From the NCBI GenBank assembly GCA_900618425.1, contig UZAN01043052.1, positions 1 to 29,237 of the forward strand: DNA of 29,237 bases. Reading direction: 5' to 3'. The translations under genes and the position numbers were made by a program. The notes below the pieces were generated by a model, which saw only the letters and a program-made list of their open reading frames with translations, was not told the origin of the DNA and made no database searches. This document shows, one piece after another, positions 9,265-18,854 of this stretch. The first letter of the stretch is position 1, and each line of letters opens with the position of its first letter. This stretch comes from Echinostoma caproni. Its lineage: Eukaryota; Platyhelminthes; Trematoda; Plagiorchiida; Echinostomatidae.

Positions 9265-10406
9265 GTTAGTCAGTGAATCCATCTGTCATTGATTTATGAA
9301 TTGCATGCACGAAACGGTATGTATGCATTCCAGGAAACGTTTTATTCCCCTGCCCTGGGTAGATTGGTCCGGCAGCGGGATAGTTCTAACAAAAGTCAAA
9401 GTGAATTTCTTCGTGTACCGATTAAGCCTCAAGAGAGTGCTTCCAAGTTTTTCAGTTCATGCTTCATTTGCCGTGTGAACGACGAAATCCGCCATAGAAT
9501 CATTGAATCAAGCTATCCACTATTTGCATTCGAAAAGGAAAACTTTCCTAATGAAGAGTAGTTTTGCTCTCATCTTGGTCTTTCTGAATTACATAACAAA
9601 ATTTGACTGATTGGTGAACCACCATAATTTGTAGCTGTAAATTCTTTGAATCCTCAAATACTACAATCGGCATGTGCATTCCTGCGACAGTAGGATAACA
9701 GTTCTCGATCCATGACCCACAGAGCACGAATTTGTTCTCCCAATGCGAGGAGCGTAGTTTCCTTTGTATTAATTTTTGTATGATATCCCTGGGAGCCGGT
9801 TTCGTGTGATGGTTTGGCTCGTCGTAATTCTAATGACAAATCTTCGAAATGTGGTGTGAAAATGGGCCAAACTTCCACACAAACATCCACCAACTGATTC
9901 GAGTCCGGGAATAAGGGGGAATGGGATGGGGTGTTAACAAAACCTAGTCAGAGAATGTCTCGTTGCCACGTGACCAGCTCCAAATCAAATCTGTTTATAT
10001 GTGATACCCAAAGTAACAATTCCGAAGATGTACGCGATTCAGTTCACTTAAAAAACATTGTTGGCGCATTTGGAATTGCCTCTGATCCTAGTAACAGTAC
10101 ACTATGAAGGCTTTGTACAAACCCTTTGACTCAGACGGAGCTTATTAGAATTTGATTCTCCTCATGAAGGTCCTCTTCACACGTGTATGTATGATCGAGA
10201 AGGAATTATTCGAGCTTGGTCACGTATTACAACTTCGACCGATCCACCGTTCGTCAGACGAAATACTCACAATCGAGAGTACTTTTGCGAAAAGAAAAAA
10301 GTATGCTTCTATGCGCCATTTTTATTTCTTTTCAAGAAAAGTCCACAGCTGATTTCTACATTTCTATTTGATAATTTCGAATTCTTGATTATCCTTCTCA
10401 CTTTAG
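9265..10406 (+). other. INPP5F: INPP5F intron (1.14 kb)
   Basis: A GT-AG intron in phase 1, from gttagt to cactttag. It holds a possible antisense exon (9654-9893). An open plus-strand frame at 9317-9561 has no recognisable domain and is not phase-compatible with the upstream exon. Confidence 0.75.
9654..9893 (-). other. Possible antisense exon inside an INPP5F intron (unrecognised)
   Basis: On the minus strand a long pyrimidine tract ending actcgaatcag runs directly into an open frame of 79 codons (LVDVCVEVWPIFTPHF, then EDLSLELRRAK, then ALGEQIRALWVMDRELLS) that closes at a TGA at 9654-9656. A gtagta donor-like site lies just before the stop. The composition looks protein-like, but no family is recognised, no partner exon was found and no polyadenylation signal follows. 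It could be a terminal exon of a nested gene, a fragment of a mobile element, or chance. Confidence 0.25.
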
Positions 10407-10474
10407 GCACTCGGTACCGAAGACGTGGAATCGACCATGACGGACATGTGGCAAACTATGTGGAAACGGAACAG
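10407..10474 (+). CDS. INPP5F: INPP5F/SAC2 orthologue, internal exon 4 of 4 visible (VETEQ block)
   Basis: A 68-bp exon between ctcactttag and acag|gttagt. With the single base left over from the previous exon it gives exactly 23 codons: G-TRYRRRGIDHDGHVANY-VETEQ. This is the Sac-family signature RAG-R-..RG-D-.G-VAN-VETEQ, and the RYxRRGxD and VANYVETEQ versions are those of INPP5F. The matching phases and continuous homology across the intron make the junction secure. The next expected block (FVQTRGS-P-FW) and the catalytic CMDCLDRTN-type loop were searched for by eye on the plus strand from here to the end of the window and not found. The following intron is therefore either at least 18.7 kb long or disrupted by misassembly. 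Confidence 0.9.
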
Positions 10475-11053
10475 GTTAGTCAACCTTAAAATGATTTTAT
10501 TGTTTTATTGTTCTCACTACTCATAAGTAACATCGAATTGTTGCCAAAAACCAATCATTCGTTTGTCCTGCTCCCGTCGGAATATGCCCTTTTGTGCGAC
10601 GGTTTATTATCTGTTGTCCACCCATTTAGATGAATGAGTAGAGGAAACATTAGAATGCTGGAAGCAGTATCAGTGTGTGGGTATCACTGAGTGGTTGTCA
10701 GCTAATTTCCTTATTTATATCATATTTTATTTGTGTTGTGTGGGTGTGGTTGTGCTAGCAAATACCACCAGATAGCTGCTTCGTGTATGGTTTTGGGATT
10801 CACTGGCAATGAATCCTTTTCGGTTTAGGGAACCGCGTGAGTCGAAACCATTATCGCCGAGCTACTCAGCAGGCCTACTGTATCATATCTAGGACTCATA
10901 ATGTAGATGAACATATGCCTTCGGAGAATTCCTTTTCAAGCCTTTACAATCAAATTTATGTGATGCAATCTCAGTGGGGTCAAACAGAAGGATGGATGAG
11001 TCATGTGTTTGGAAATTAGTAAGAGAGAACTCCAAATTAGTATTCTAGTTCGA
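10475..11053. other. Presumed INPP5F intron, nothing recognised
   Basis: Starts with the gttagt donor. TG-rich around 10733-10756. No supported feature. Confidence 0.5.
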
Positions 11054-11473
11054 TTACTTAACAGAAATTCGCCATGTTACTTCATGGTCATGTGAACAAG
11101 CTATTTTCTCTCCCCTTGGCCAGTGGAGTTTACAAGCTTGGATCAGTTTTCGTTGTGCGCACAGCTCAGGTTTCAGGTATCGGATATTAATCGGTTCTGT
11201 GGTTGATAACGTCCGAAACCGTATTGCTCTCGAAGGGGGGGGTGAGACGCGATAAATGATTGTAAATGCCGAGCACATGTCAACCAAATGTCCCGTCTCG
11301 ACCAGATGAGTAACAAACGAGCTGGACACAGCTGCATTCCCACCTTGTGTGAGACACTGTGGATTGTGTTTATCGATCCGTTGAGATAACGATCTTGTCG
11401 TTCGACCTACATAAGTCGCATCACAGGCGCACTTGGATCGGTAGACAATCATAGATGAGATCAACATAGACAT
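11054..11473 (-). pseudogene. Penelope-like element: GIY-YIG endonuclease domain fragment
   Basis: Penelope-like elements carry a reverse transcriptase followed by a GIY-YIG nuclease that nicks the target for insertion. The minus-strand frame here (about 139 codons, open to the stop at 11054) has the nuclease core: MIVYRSKCACDATYVGRTTR, in which IVY and YVG stand for GIY and YIG with the catalytic Arg in RTTR. It continues with SLSQRIDKH, SSSFVTHLVETGH, FTIIYRV, the Glu-containing TEPINIRYLKPELC and AQRKLIQ. The Cys-x-Cys near the start fits the zinc-linker type of Penelope nuclease. The RT part is not upstream (higher coordinates), so this is a truncated copy, although its frame is intact. 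A separate RT fragment lies at 17130-17735 in the opposite orientation and need not be from the same insertion. Confidence 0.85.
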
Positions 11474-12339
11474 TTTTTCTTCTTTTTAACATCGGATGTT
11501 TGGTGACGTAGAGAATACGCATCATGGCTGAGCGGAAGTAAAGGTGGACTTCACTGTGGCGGATAAAACACTACTGACTGTGTCAGCGGTAGCATCATCT
11601 CTGAATAGGAGTTTTATTTTTCTTTAATTAATTAGACTGAACAGAATAAACTAATAAAAATACCAAAAGAAAGAAGAACAAAGAGAGAGGGGGCGAGGCT
11701 AGGGAAACGAGGAGGTAATTATTGAATTCACAGAATACACCTCGTTCAGGAATGTATAAGATCTGGCCGATTTTCCAAAAGCTAGGAAGCTGGCTGTTTT
11801 CAACTGTCATTGTGTGTGTATACGTGCGTGTGAAATACTAGGTCATGTAGTGTGTAAATCTCCATTGAGAAACTCTTTAACCCTAGCCGTGGGACTTGTA
11901 GTGGCGAACCTCACTAATTCTCAATAAGAAAGGTATGATATTGCGCCGAGTGACAGCGAAGCTGTTCATCCCGTACCGAGAATACGAGTCACAATGTGTG
12001 TTGCATTCAAAGACATCCAGGTACAACAGATACTTGGAATAAAGTTACCATCAGCAGTTTATCGGACCTGTTACACAACCGATACTGTTCCCTGTACCAT
12101 GCAGATGCCTACACTACCGTTCAACTAGTTTCCAGCTCTGCGCACTCCTTTTTTTCCTTGCGGTTACTCAGCTGCCAGTTCAGTTTAGACGATTCACATT
12201 GCACTTTCCCGCGTTTGTTGTTACTTGTTGTTTTACTCGTTGCCCTTTGAGATGAGAGGTTTCGAATGGAGAAGTAAATCGCTGAGAGCAGTACCAGTAC
12301 TGGAATTGGTTTTATTGATTACGACACTCAGGATCGCTA
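11474..12339. other. Non-coding stretch, nothing confidently recognised
   Basis: No supported exon. An open frame at 11996-12250 has no recognisable domain. Confidence 0.35.
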
Positions 12340-12700
12340 ATTATGGATTACACTGATCCCGAGGTCCACAATCAAGAAGCCTACCGCGACCCCAGTGACG
12401 TTTTCCAAAACCCTCAGATCATGTATGTGGTTGGTTGACCACCTTTGACCTTCTTTCATCTGTTACTTGCCTCGGCAACAATTGCACACCGTGGCAATCT
12501 ATTTCATGCGATGTGCAACACACGTCCCACTTATCGTAATCTATGAAAATCAAGCACTTGCTGCAGCGCGCTACTGCGATTACTCAACGCTCTTCGGTTG
12601 ACCTTGACACTACTTGCCCAGTTGTTCCACCAGACTCATGCGAGGTGCCATAGACAGTGGTGTTCGAACACCGAAGATAGTCATTTTTCATCTCGGGCGC
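12340..12700 (-). mobile_element. RTE-type retrotransposon, 3' fragment (strongly decayed)
   Basis: Aligns by eye with the better copy at 23640-23970. Shared words include ggttgaccac/ggttgaccat, cttgcctcggcaaca, ccgtggcaa, aacacacgtccca, gtaatctatg and a cagtggtgttcgaacaccga relic. It covers the reverse complement of the RLRWLGH...RCLR block of the RT C-terminus, with many substitutions and indels. It is older than the 23480 and 25550 copies. Confidence 0.6.
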
Positions 12701-12854
12701 AAAGCATCATTTCATGCCATTCAGATGCATCTAAGTGATTGTGACAGAGCGTTAGAAACCCCCGCTCTTCTCCGCAAAAAAATGTGAATGGACTTGCCTT
12801 GCCAATCAAGTTTTCTTTTTTCAACTTTTCCAGCCTTCATTTTTCACCACTAAC

Positions 12855-12857
<3 letters not shown>

Positions 12858-12891
<34 letters not shown>

Positions 12892-12916
12892 ATGTGTGTG
12901 TGTGTGTGTGTGTGTG
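12858..12916. repeat. (AT)n then (TG)n compound microsatellite
   Basis: About 15 AT units followed by about 12 TG units, with one interruption. Confidence 0.95.
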
Positions 12917-12919
12917 ATT

Positions 12920-12985
12920 GTCGTGCGCATCAGTTGAGATGCAACAAACCCTTCTGCAGCATAAATCATGCGGAGTTGCAAAAAG
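12920..12985 (+). repeat. Dispersed repeat module (pairs with 17838-17895)
   Basis: The pattern gttgagatgca, then cataaatcatgc, then gttgcaa also occurs at 17838-17895 with the same spacing (gttgagatgca, cataaatcatgc, attgcaa). The element it belongs to is not identified. Confidence 0.5.
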
Positions 12986-13437
12986 GGCTGTTCAAACGGA
13001 TAACCGTAAAGAATTGTTTCAACGCAGACAGAGACATGGGATGCACTATTGCACCTCTAGCATCGTGAATAGTTTATGTGCGTTCAACCGTTAGCACTCC
13101 CATTTTAATTCCCCAGTTTGGCTGATCGATGAATTCGCACCGCTAATGGACCGGGTATATATTTTCTCAGGTTGAATATGCACGATCTGACAACCGATCT
13201 TTGCGAGCCCATCAAGCTCGTGCAGTCCCGGGTTCGCGATCCCCAGTTAGGTCGATGAATTCGTGCTGCACGGATGAGACCCAACCAGGCCGAAACAGTT
13301 GTCCGATGCTTTTCACTTCACGCCTCATTTACGCGAAGAATTCATCGCAGCTAATCAAATTAAATCCTCCATTCCTCCTCTCATGTATAGTTTCTACTAA
13401 ATTCATTCTTTCAGCGATCCAAGCGTGATTAGATCCA

Positions 13438-14150
13438 ATCAAAAGTCAAATATTTTGAATTTCCCTAATTGAAGTGAGGTGTGAAAATGCAACAATGTAT
13501 GTCAGGTTTAATCGGAACGAGTGGAGAAAATGGGGAGAAGAGTTAAAAGGAACTGAGGTCAATTCTGGAAATTTCCGGTGACCTTTTACACGTGCGACTT
13601 GTCACACCATGTTACGTTATCACGACATGATTGAGTTCATGGTTCTGATCGTTACTTCTGTTTGGTTGGGGCCTAGACAACTGGAGTGCACTAACCATTT
13701 TCTTCTATTCGCACAGTGGTGGGTTCATGATTTTAATTGCTACAGCTTCTACCGTCGTTGTCCAGTGACATTTCCGAACGTACTTCGACTTGTTTTTGGG
13801 CACTTTGTCAGTGATTTTGAATGTATCGTTGTCTGGTGTTGGCTAGGTGTGCCATAATCGCACTGGTTATTGTTCTCTTGCAATCCGCGCTAGGCGAAGT
13901 CGGTTTATGTTCTCTGATCTTTTGTGAGAACTATCTCATTGTTCGTCCTACATCACTTGCCGAACATGTACAAATGAAGGAATATGTAATCATAGATGAG
14001 GAGAAGATGGATAGCTTATCTTTGAGGGTTGTGCAGAGCTGTGACCGGTTTGTGAACATCACACATTAGATATAACCACACACATATCCGTGAATACCTG
14101 AAGACGAAGTTACGAAAACAAGCTTGTTCGCTATATTGTTTTTCTTTTAA
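13438..14150 (+). mobile_element. Long-TIR element family, copy 1 (left TIR damaged)
   Basis: Colinear with the copy at 16161-16865. The most conserved shared core is 13675-13850 against 16465-16640, including agacaactggagtgcactaa/aggcaactggagtgcactaa, a cagtggtgggttcatgattt word and a gtgattttgaatgtatcgttg word that are identical in both. The right end (cctgaagacgaagttacgaaaac, then gcttgttcgctatattgttt) is the inverted form of the left end of copy 2. Most of its own left inverted repeat appears deleted, leaving only an atcaaaagtcaaatatt start. No transposase is encoded and all frames are short, so it would be non-autonomous. Confidence 0.65.
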
Positions 14151-16110
14151 TATTGTTGTGTGAATCTTCCATGAATTTTGGATTTCCTCTAACTGATTTT
14201 TATCGTTATGATTGTTGTTCATCACACGTCTCCACTGTGTTGGATCACCCGAGTGAAGAGGAAGGAACTATTTCCACCAGACTAGTTTTTTTGTACTTGT
14301 TCAATTCAATCATCCTCACCTTCTGTTTCCTTTTTGCGTGTTGTTGATGAAGAGCGAATCCGTTCGCGTAGTTTTTCATCCCCACAACTCGCACTCATTC
14401 TGAATGATTAAGTGATATCTTATTAATACTTGTTGATCCGTGGTTCTGTAATATCTGTGGGATATTATTGTACGGATATTTGACCCCCGGGGTAGGGGTA
14501 AAGTTTCGTGGAATAGATTGAAGCGGATTGATGGCGGTGGTGGTAGTGGTGGTACCGATGAGAGAACGTGAGTGCAAAGCGGGACCGAGTTGAATGTGTT
14601 CCGTACCCTTAATCGGAATTTCTTTCCTGATTATCTTCACGTGTCATAAAATTAGGGCTACCGCACGCGACGATACGTGTGCATGATCAGTCGGATAGCT
14701 ATCTCTTTGTCTCCGATGCAGAACAACAAGGTACGCAGGTTTTGTTTGTTTTCTCACAGAAGAAAAAAACGGTAGCAATCCTCCGTGTGTGTGTGTGTGT
14801 CGTTTCAAGTGAGCTGACAGTATTACCTCGACCTCGTAATGTTCACCCACCCATCCGCCCGCATTGCACACAATCTTCTGAGATGAAGGGGGATAAGAAA
14901 CGTGTTCATGGTTGTCGGAAGAGCAGTCAGATAGGGACAGGCGTAGAAACGAAAAGACAGGAGGGGGTATTCAGGTGTATATCATCATCATCATCTTCAT
15001 CTTCTTCCGTGAAACTGACAGTGCGCGATCCGATCTTTAAAATCCCGATCGATCAACATTCAGTCAATTTCTCTAGTCACATTTACTGCCGATGTGAAAA
15101 CAAAAACGCTTACCCCAGGGTTTGCGTTCATTATTATTCGGTTTTGAAATCAATAGCGAGGAATAGAATTTTAAGACTAACTTATACTGTGATGTTTTAA
15201 CGCATGAATCACGTGACCTGCTCATTGCCCTACTCCCGTGGTTCGCAGTCCGGTTACCCAAATTCGATTATCACAACATTCTTGAGCTGTGATTGCTACC
15301 GCATATCTGTCTGTCTGTGTGCGTGAGTGTGTTAACACGATCTGACTTCAAGATAATGTCATTATCATACAGTTGGATATCACTGATGCCAATTTCACTC
15401 ATCAGCTACGAGATTGTTTTGTCCCACGAAGTGTGCAACCAAACAGTAGTGCACATACAAACACACACACACAATCGCACGCGTTCGTTGTTAAACAACT
15501 GGATTGCCCGTGAAATGATCTTTTGTTGACCTAATCCGGACTGTTCGGTGTTCAGCGCACTGATCCATTCTCGTGGCTTCTGATCGACACACGAAAGTCA
15601 CCGTTGAAAATGTTTTTCTTCACTACGCACTCGATAGATCGGCATTTGATCGGCCTCATGCAAAAACTGGATCGCACATATAGTGATGTAATACGCAATT
15701 CAAGGTTTTGTACGATGTGCTCCTCGCAGCCCACGAGGTCGATCCTCGAATGAGGACTCGAATAACTGCACTACTGAATTCAAGTTCAGTAGACACATTC
15801 TTTGTCCACAAATAATAGCCCGGATTAAATTAAATCGAGCAATCTCCGTACTGTACGTAAATGAGGTCGAAATGCAGATTTCTATGGGTCAATTTTACGA
15901 ACCTGTTGGAAGATCAGAGGAATACCACTCAAGAATATTATTAGATCATTTCATTTATTGCAACTTGCACTTCGAGATTGCGAGACCTTGAATTTGAGAG
16001 TAGGATATATTAATTGACTGTTGGATCTTAACAATCGATCCCTACGTAGTTTGTCAAAAGGGTGATGGAGTGAACAAGTCAGTAAGCCGTCTTCGGGGAG
16101 AGAATTTCTA
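14151..16110. other. Non-coding stretch with simple repeats, nothing confidently recognised
   Basis: Contains a TG run near 14785-14800, a (TCA)n-like run at 14982-15005 and CA/TG-rich stretches near 15300 and 15460. A 173-codon open frame (14679-15200) runs through the simple repeats and lacks recognisable domains. A candidate acceptor-donor pair around 14720-14731 would make only a 9-bp exon and is not believed. Confidence 0.4.
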
Positions 16111-16113
16111 TGC

Positions 16114-16138
16114 GGGGCGGGGCCCGGGGGAGGGGGGA
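16114..16138 (+). other. G-quadruplex motif
   Basis: Four runs of four to six G separated by loops of 1 to 3 bases, just outside the left end of the long-TIR element at 16161. A second G-rich motif lies inside that element at about 16335-16371. Confidence 0.6.
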
Positions 16139-16160
16139 TGCGGTACCAAATCGAATGCAG

Positions 16161-16865
16161 ATTAAAAGATAAACAATATAGCGGACAAGCTTATTTTCGT
16201 AACTTCGTCTTCAGGTATTTACAGTTATGTGTGTGTTTATATGTAATGTAGAAATAAATGTGATTGATCCATTGAGGTTGAATGTGCAAGTACAAAAATG
16301 TCTATCCGGTTTAATCAGAACGAGTGAAGATAATGGGGGCAGAGGGCGAACGGGGGGGGAGGGGACAAGGGTTAATTCTGGAAATTCCCGACGACCTTTG
16401 TTCGCGTGCAACTTATCACGACATGACTGCGGTCATGGCTCGGATCATCCCGTAGGTTTGGTTGAGGCCAAGGCAACTGGAGTGCACTAACCATTTTCTT
16501 CGGTTTGCACAGTGGTGGGTTCATGATTTTAATTGCTACAGCTTCTACCGTCGTTTTCCAGTGACATTTCCGAACACACTTCGACTTGTTTCGGGGCACT
16601 TTGTCAGTGATTTTGAATGTATCGTTGTCTGGCTGATGCCCGATATTGGCAAGGCGGACCACAATCACCCCCCTCAATTCCCCACCCCTATTTTATCCAC
16701 TTACTCCGAGTAAATTTCATAGATATTTTTGTATTTCCACACCTATCTTCAATGGACCAATCACTTTTATTTCTACATCAGATATAAACACGCACACATT
16801 ACTGCAAATGCCTGAAAACAACGTTACGAAAACAAGCTTGTTCGCTATATTGTTTGGCTTTTGAT
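16161..16865. mobile_element. Long-TIR element family, copy 2 (both inverted repeats present)
   Basis: The left end (attaaaagataaacaatat then agcggacaagcttattttcg, about 16161-16320) is the inverted partner of the right end (about 16700-16865, ending aacaagcttgttcgctatat then tgtttggcttttgat). Pairing extends over about 150 bp with roughly 80% identity by eye, including gtgtgtgtttatat, gtagaaataaa, gtgattg-tccattga and tacaaaaat-tctat. The 380-bp interior matches copy 1 at 13438-14150 and encodes no protein. A 14-bp word, atcgaatgcagatt on the left (16151-16164) and atcgaatacagatt on the right (about 16877-16890), flanks the element with one mismatch. It may be a target duplication, although it overlaps the left TIR start. 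Confidence 0.75.
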
Positions 16866-16875
16866 ATTCCTATGG

Positions 16876-17095
16876 GAATCTTCCAATCGAATACAGATTC
16901 GTAGGCTTCGCTGGTTAGGATACGTATTGTGCATGCCTAGCTCTCATGTACCGCACCGCTGCTTGTTCATAGCTTCTGTGCCGGAGTGGAGAAAATCATG
17001 TGATGATCATCAGGTGACGTGGAGCCGAGGCATGAATGGATGCAAAAAGCAATTTAGTAGACTAGGTATGTTTCCCGCTTTCCGGGATTAACTGT
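16876..17095 (+). pseudogene. RTE-type reverse transcriptase C-terminal fragment (different subfamily)
   Basis: The plus-strand translation gives NRIQIRRLRWLGYVLCMPSS, then PEWRKSCDDHQVTWSRGM, then CKKQFSRLG. RLRWLGYVLCM is the RLRWLGH-V-RM block near the end of RTE-type polymerases, and EWRK...VTWSRGM corresponds to the GWKR..GQ..TW-..M block that follows it. The frame is open across both blocks. The sequence differs from the other RTE tails in this window and abuts the right end of the long-TIR element, so the latter may have inserted next to or into it. Confidence 0.65.
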
Positions 17096-17129
17096 AAACG
17101 ACACTGAAGGACATGGCATCGAACCGGAC

Positions 17130-17735
17130 AGTAGTGATGTTCTTGTTGTAACTACTACTTATCAGAACAGTTCTACTTGTACTATCCTACACATAATATA
17201 CGTCGACGACATCCTGGTTATAACAGATAGCCTGGAAGAAGCTACGACGATCATGGGTGAACTCAGTTATCTACATTCAAGTTTACAGTTTCCAATAGAA
17301 TCTGAATCCAACAACATACTCCATTTTCTTGACATTAGTATGATCAGACGAGAAGACATAACGATTACTCGATCTGTTTATCGAAAGGAAACCTGGACAA
17401 GTCAATATTTACCCTTCGAGAGCTTTATTCCCCTGGAGTATAAATGGGGTCTTGTTCGGACCTTATTTGACAGAACGAAGCGAATCTGCACGGAAGACAA
17501 TTGAACAAGAACTGCAAAACCTTCGGGAGTTGTTAGCAAAAGCGCTCACCCTGAAGCGTTTGTTAATAAGCACAGCAAACCAGCGATTGCTTGACATCTG
17601 CTGATGGTGCAACATCAGATTGACCGAAGCACAGCGTTTCCGATTGCCTAAAAGTCGATGGAAGCCCAAACCCTTTATTAACAAAAATAATTTTATGTTT
17701 GTTTGTCCCTATCCTGGTGACATGGTCCTTTACCC
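17130..17735 (+). pseudogene. Penelope-like element: reverse transcriptase palm/thumb fragment with frameshifts
   Basis: The plus strand reads IIYVDDILVITDSLEEAT, with the catalytic YVDD at 17199-17210. It continues with ILHFLDISMIRREDITITRS, VYRKETWTSQYLPFESFIP, LEYKWGLVRTLFDRTKRICT and, after a frameshift near 17535, AHPEAFVNKH. FLDI, VYRK-TWT-QYL-F-S, and K-GLVRTLFDR-RRIC are hallmarks of the Penelope-like RT and not of non-LTR or LTR polymerases. A later fragment (KPFINKNNFMFVCPYPGDM, to 17735) resembles the linker before the GIY-YIG domain, which does not follow. The N-terminal RT motifs are absent. The stops and at least two frameshifts make it a pseudogene. Confidence 0.85.
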
Positions 17736-17837
17736 CTCCCCCATTTTTTGTTTTTTTTATCTGTTTTTTAATGTATTTCGCTTTACTGTGTTGCCATGCT
17801 AAAGCCCTGCATAAACATTGCATTTTTTGCAGTGTGC

Positions 17838-17895
17838 ACCATGTTGAGATGCAGCGAAATCGTCCTGGACATAAATCATGCCGTATTGCAATATG
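17838..17895 (+). repeat. Dispersed repeat module (pairs with 12920-12985)
   Basis: Shares gttgagatgca, cataaatcatgc and attgcaa with the copy at 12920, in the same order and spacing. Confidence 0.5.
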
Positions 17896-17964
17896 GTCTT
17901 CTCTTTTGATTAAGTATCCCCAGTAAGATAAGCTACCCTGTGTTGACCATAAAGGTATCGTATA

Positions 17965-18090
17965 GTTTGATCACCTAAGACCTGGCATAAGGATGTGAAA
18001 ACCTTAACCAGGAGTCTGGGTCACATAGATTCTGTTATGCTCCCTTGCTGGGGACCTCGGGATGATCGTAACCGATGGTTAGAGACCATG
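17965..18090 (+). mobile_element. RTE-type retrotransposon, short 3' ORF fragment
   Basis: Translates as WHKDVKTLTRSLGHIDSV, then MLPCWGPRDDRNRWLET. This is the block just before the end of the RTE ORF, the same block as at 2510-2590. Similarity stops abruptly at 18090, where a different repeat begins with catgcctcacgacgag. Confidence 0.75.
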
Positions 18091-18164
18091 CCTCACGACG
18101 AGACTGCACCTTAACGTGGTGTGACAGCTTGCGTGCCTCCATGACCCTGGGAGCTACACAGAAT

Positions 18165-18235
18165 GGATTTTCATGGCCGCAGAACCAATTATACCTGAAA
18201 GGTCAATGGGTCGAGGCCAGAAAAAGCTCAGTCTC
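18165..18235 (+). repeat. Dispersed repeat module, copy A
   Basis: The words gccgcagaaccaattatacctg, then aaggtcaatgggtcgagg match gagccacagatttaatcata, then cctggaaggttgatgggtag at 19222-19265. Confidence 0.5.
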
Positions 18236-18339
18236 GCTAAGTGAGCTGCTTCGGTACTGTCAAAAGTCGATTCTTCAAGAAATGCTCTCGATATATTTTC
18301 TCTAGTCCACTGGACACGAATCACATTTGGGAAGGGAAT

Positions 18340-18412
18340 CACAAGCGTTTATATATAGCCCTGAACCAATCAGATTGTTCGCCGGGAAAAATTAAAGTCA
18401 TATGGACCAATC
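18340..18412 (-). promoter_or_regulatory. Candidate core promoter: two CCAAT-type boxes and a TATA box
   Basis: Read on the minus strand, gtgattggtcc (about 18400-18410) and ctgattggttc (about 18364-18374) are two inverted CCAAT boxes, followed by gctatatataaacg (about 18348-18360). The order and spacing are those of a core promoter that would start transcription near 18325 towards lower coordinates. No gene or element ORF is recognised there. It could be a promoter inside a mobile element or a coincidence. Confidence 0.25.
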
Positions 18413-18854
18413 ACAAAAACGCAATTGATGCAGTAAAGCAAACGATCAATTCAAACAACACTCCAACACAAACACCTCCTGACTTCCTCAGTTTATTCAC
18501 ACCTGCCCCTAGAGAGGTCATAATAGCAAATAAAGATGACGAGGGGCAGTTTAGCGGTCGGGAAATCATGGCAGATGGACGTAGGAACGGGGTATCTGGG
18601 GCTTCCTCTCGACAGTGGGAGAAGACTTCACACTTCATTGGACAACTACCGCCCGCCCAAACTGAGCAGCTCCCAGTCAATAAAATGCTGTCCCGTCCAC
18701 GTTCCACTTGTTTCATTGAGTGCATGAGGCTCAGGACCGATCCCAAAAAGCGGACCGATAATCAACGCACCAGCGAACAACACACTTAACGGACACCCGA
18801 AGGCCTATCGTGACAAGTTTCTAGAAGCTCCCACACGGATGCCTCGTTCATGAT

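Larger units (their letters stand above)
12701..13437. other. Non-coding stretch with a microsatellite and a dispersed repeat
   Basis: Contains the AT/TG microsatellite at 12858-12916 and the repeat module at 12920-12985. The stretch 13201-13300 has a cccgggttcgcgatcccc word resembling a tRNA T-arm, but no cloverleaf could be folded. Confidence 0.4.
18091..18854. other. Composite repeat and unassigned sequence
   Basis: Begins at the sharp break in the RTE fragment. It contains a module at 18165-18235 shared with 19222-19290 and a CCAAT/TATA cluster on the minus strand at 18340-18412. An open plus-strand frame of 182 codons (18241-18789) has no recognisable domain; its length is within what chance could produce in a window of this size. 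Confidence 0.35.

Noticed and set aside
9317..9561. Open plus-strand frame after a tattccag-like acceptor in the third INPP5F intron, possible alternative terminal exon
   Set aside because: Exon 8400-9264 ends in phase 1, and joining it here gives a stop after about nine codons. The long frame would need phase 0, and no domain is recognised.
13201..13300. tRNA-like segment around cccgggttcgcgatcccc
   Set aside because: No acceptor stem or anticodon arm could be paired, and only a T-arm-like word is present.
14679..15200. 173-codon plus-strand open frame
   Set aside because: Runs through TG and TCA simple repeats, has no domain and no consistent splice sites; the length is compatible with chance in 29 kb.
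16372..16677. Overlapping open frames inside the long-TIR element as a possible transposase
   Set aside because: Frames are under about 100 codons, are not conserved between the two copies, and show no transposase motif.
18241..18789. 182-codon plus-strand open frame
   Set aside because: Overlaps dispersed repeat sequence, has no recognisable domain, and about one such frame is expected by chance in six frames of this window.
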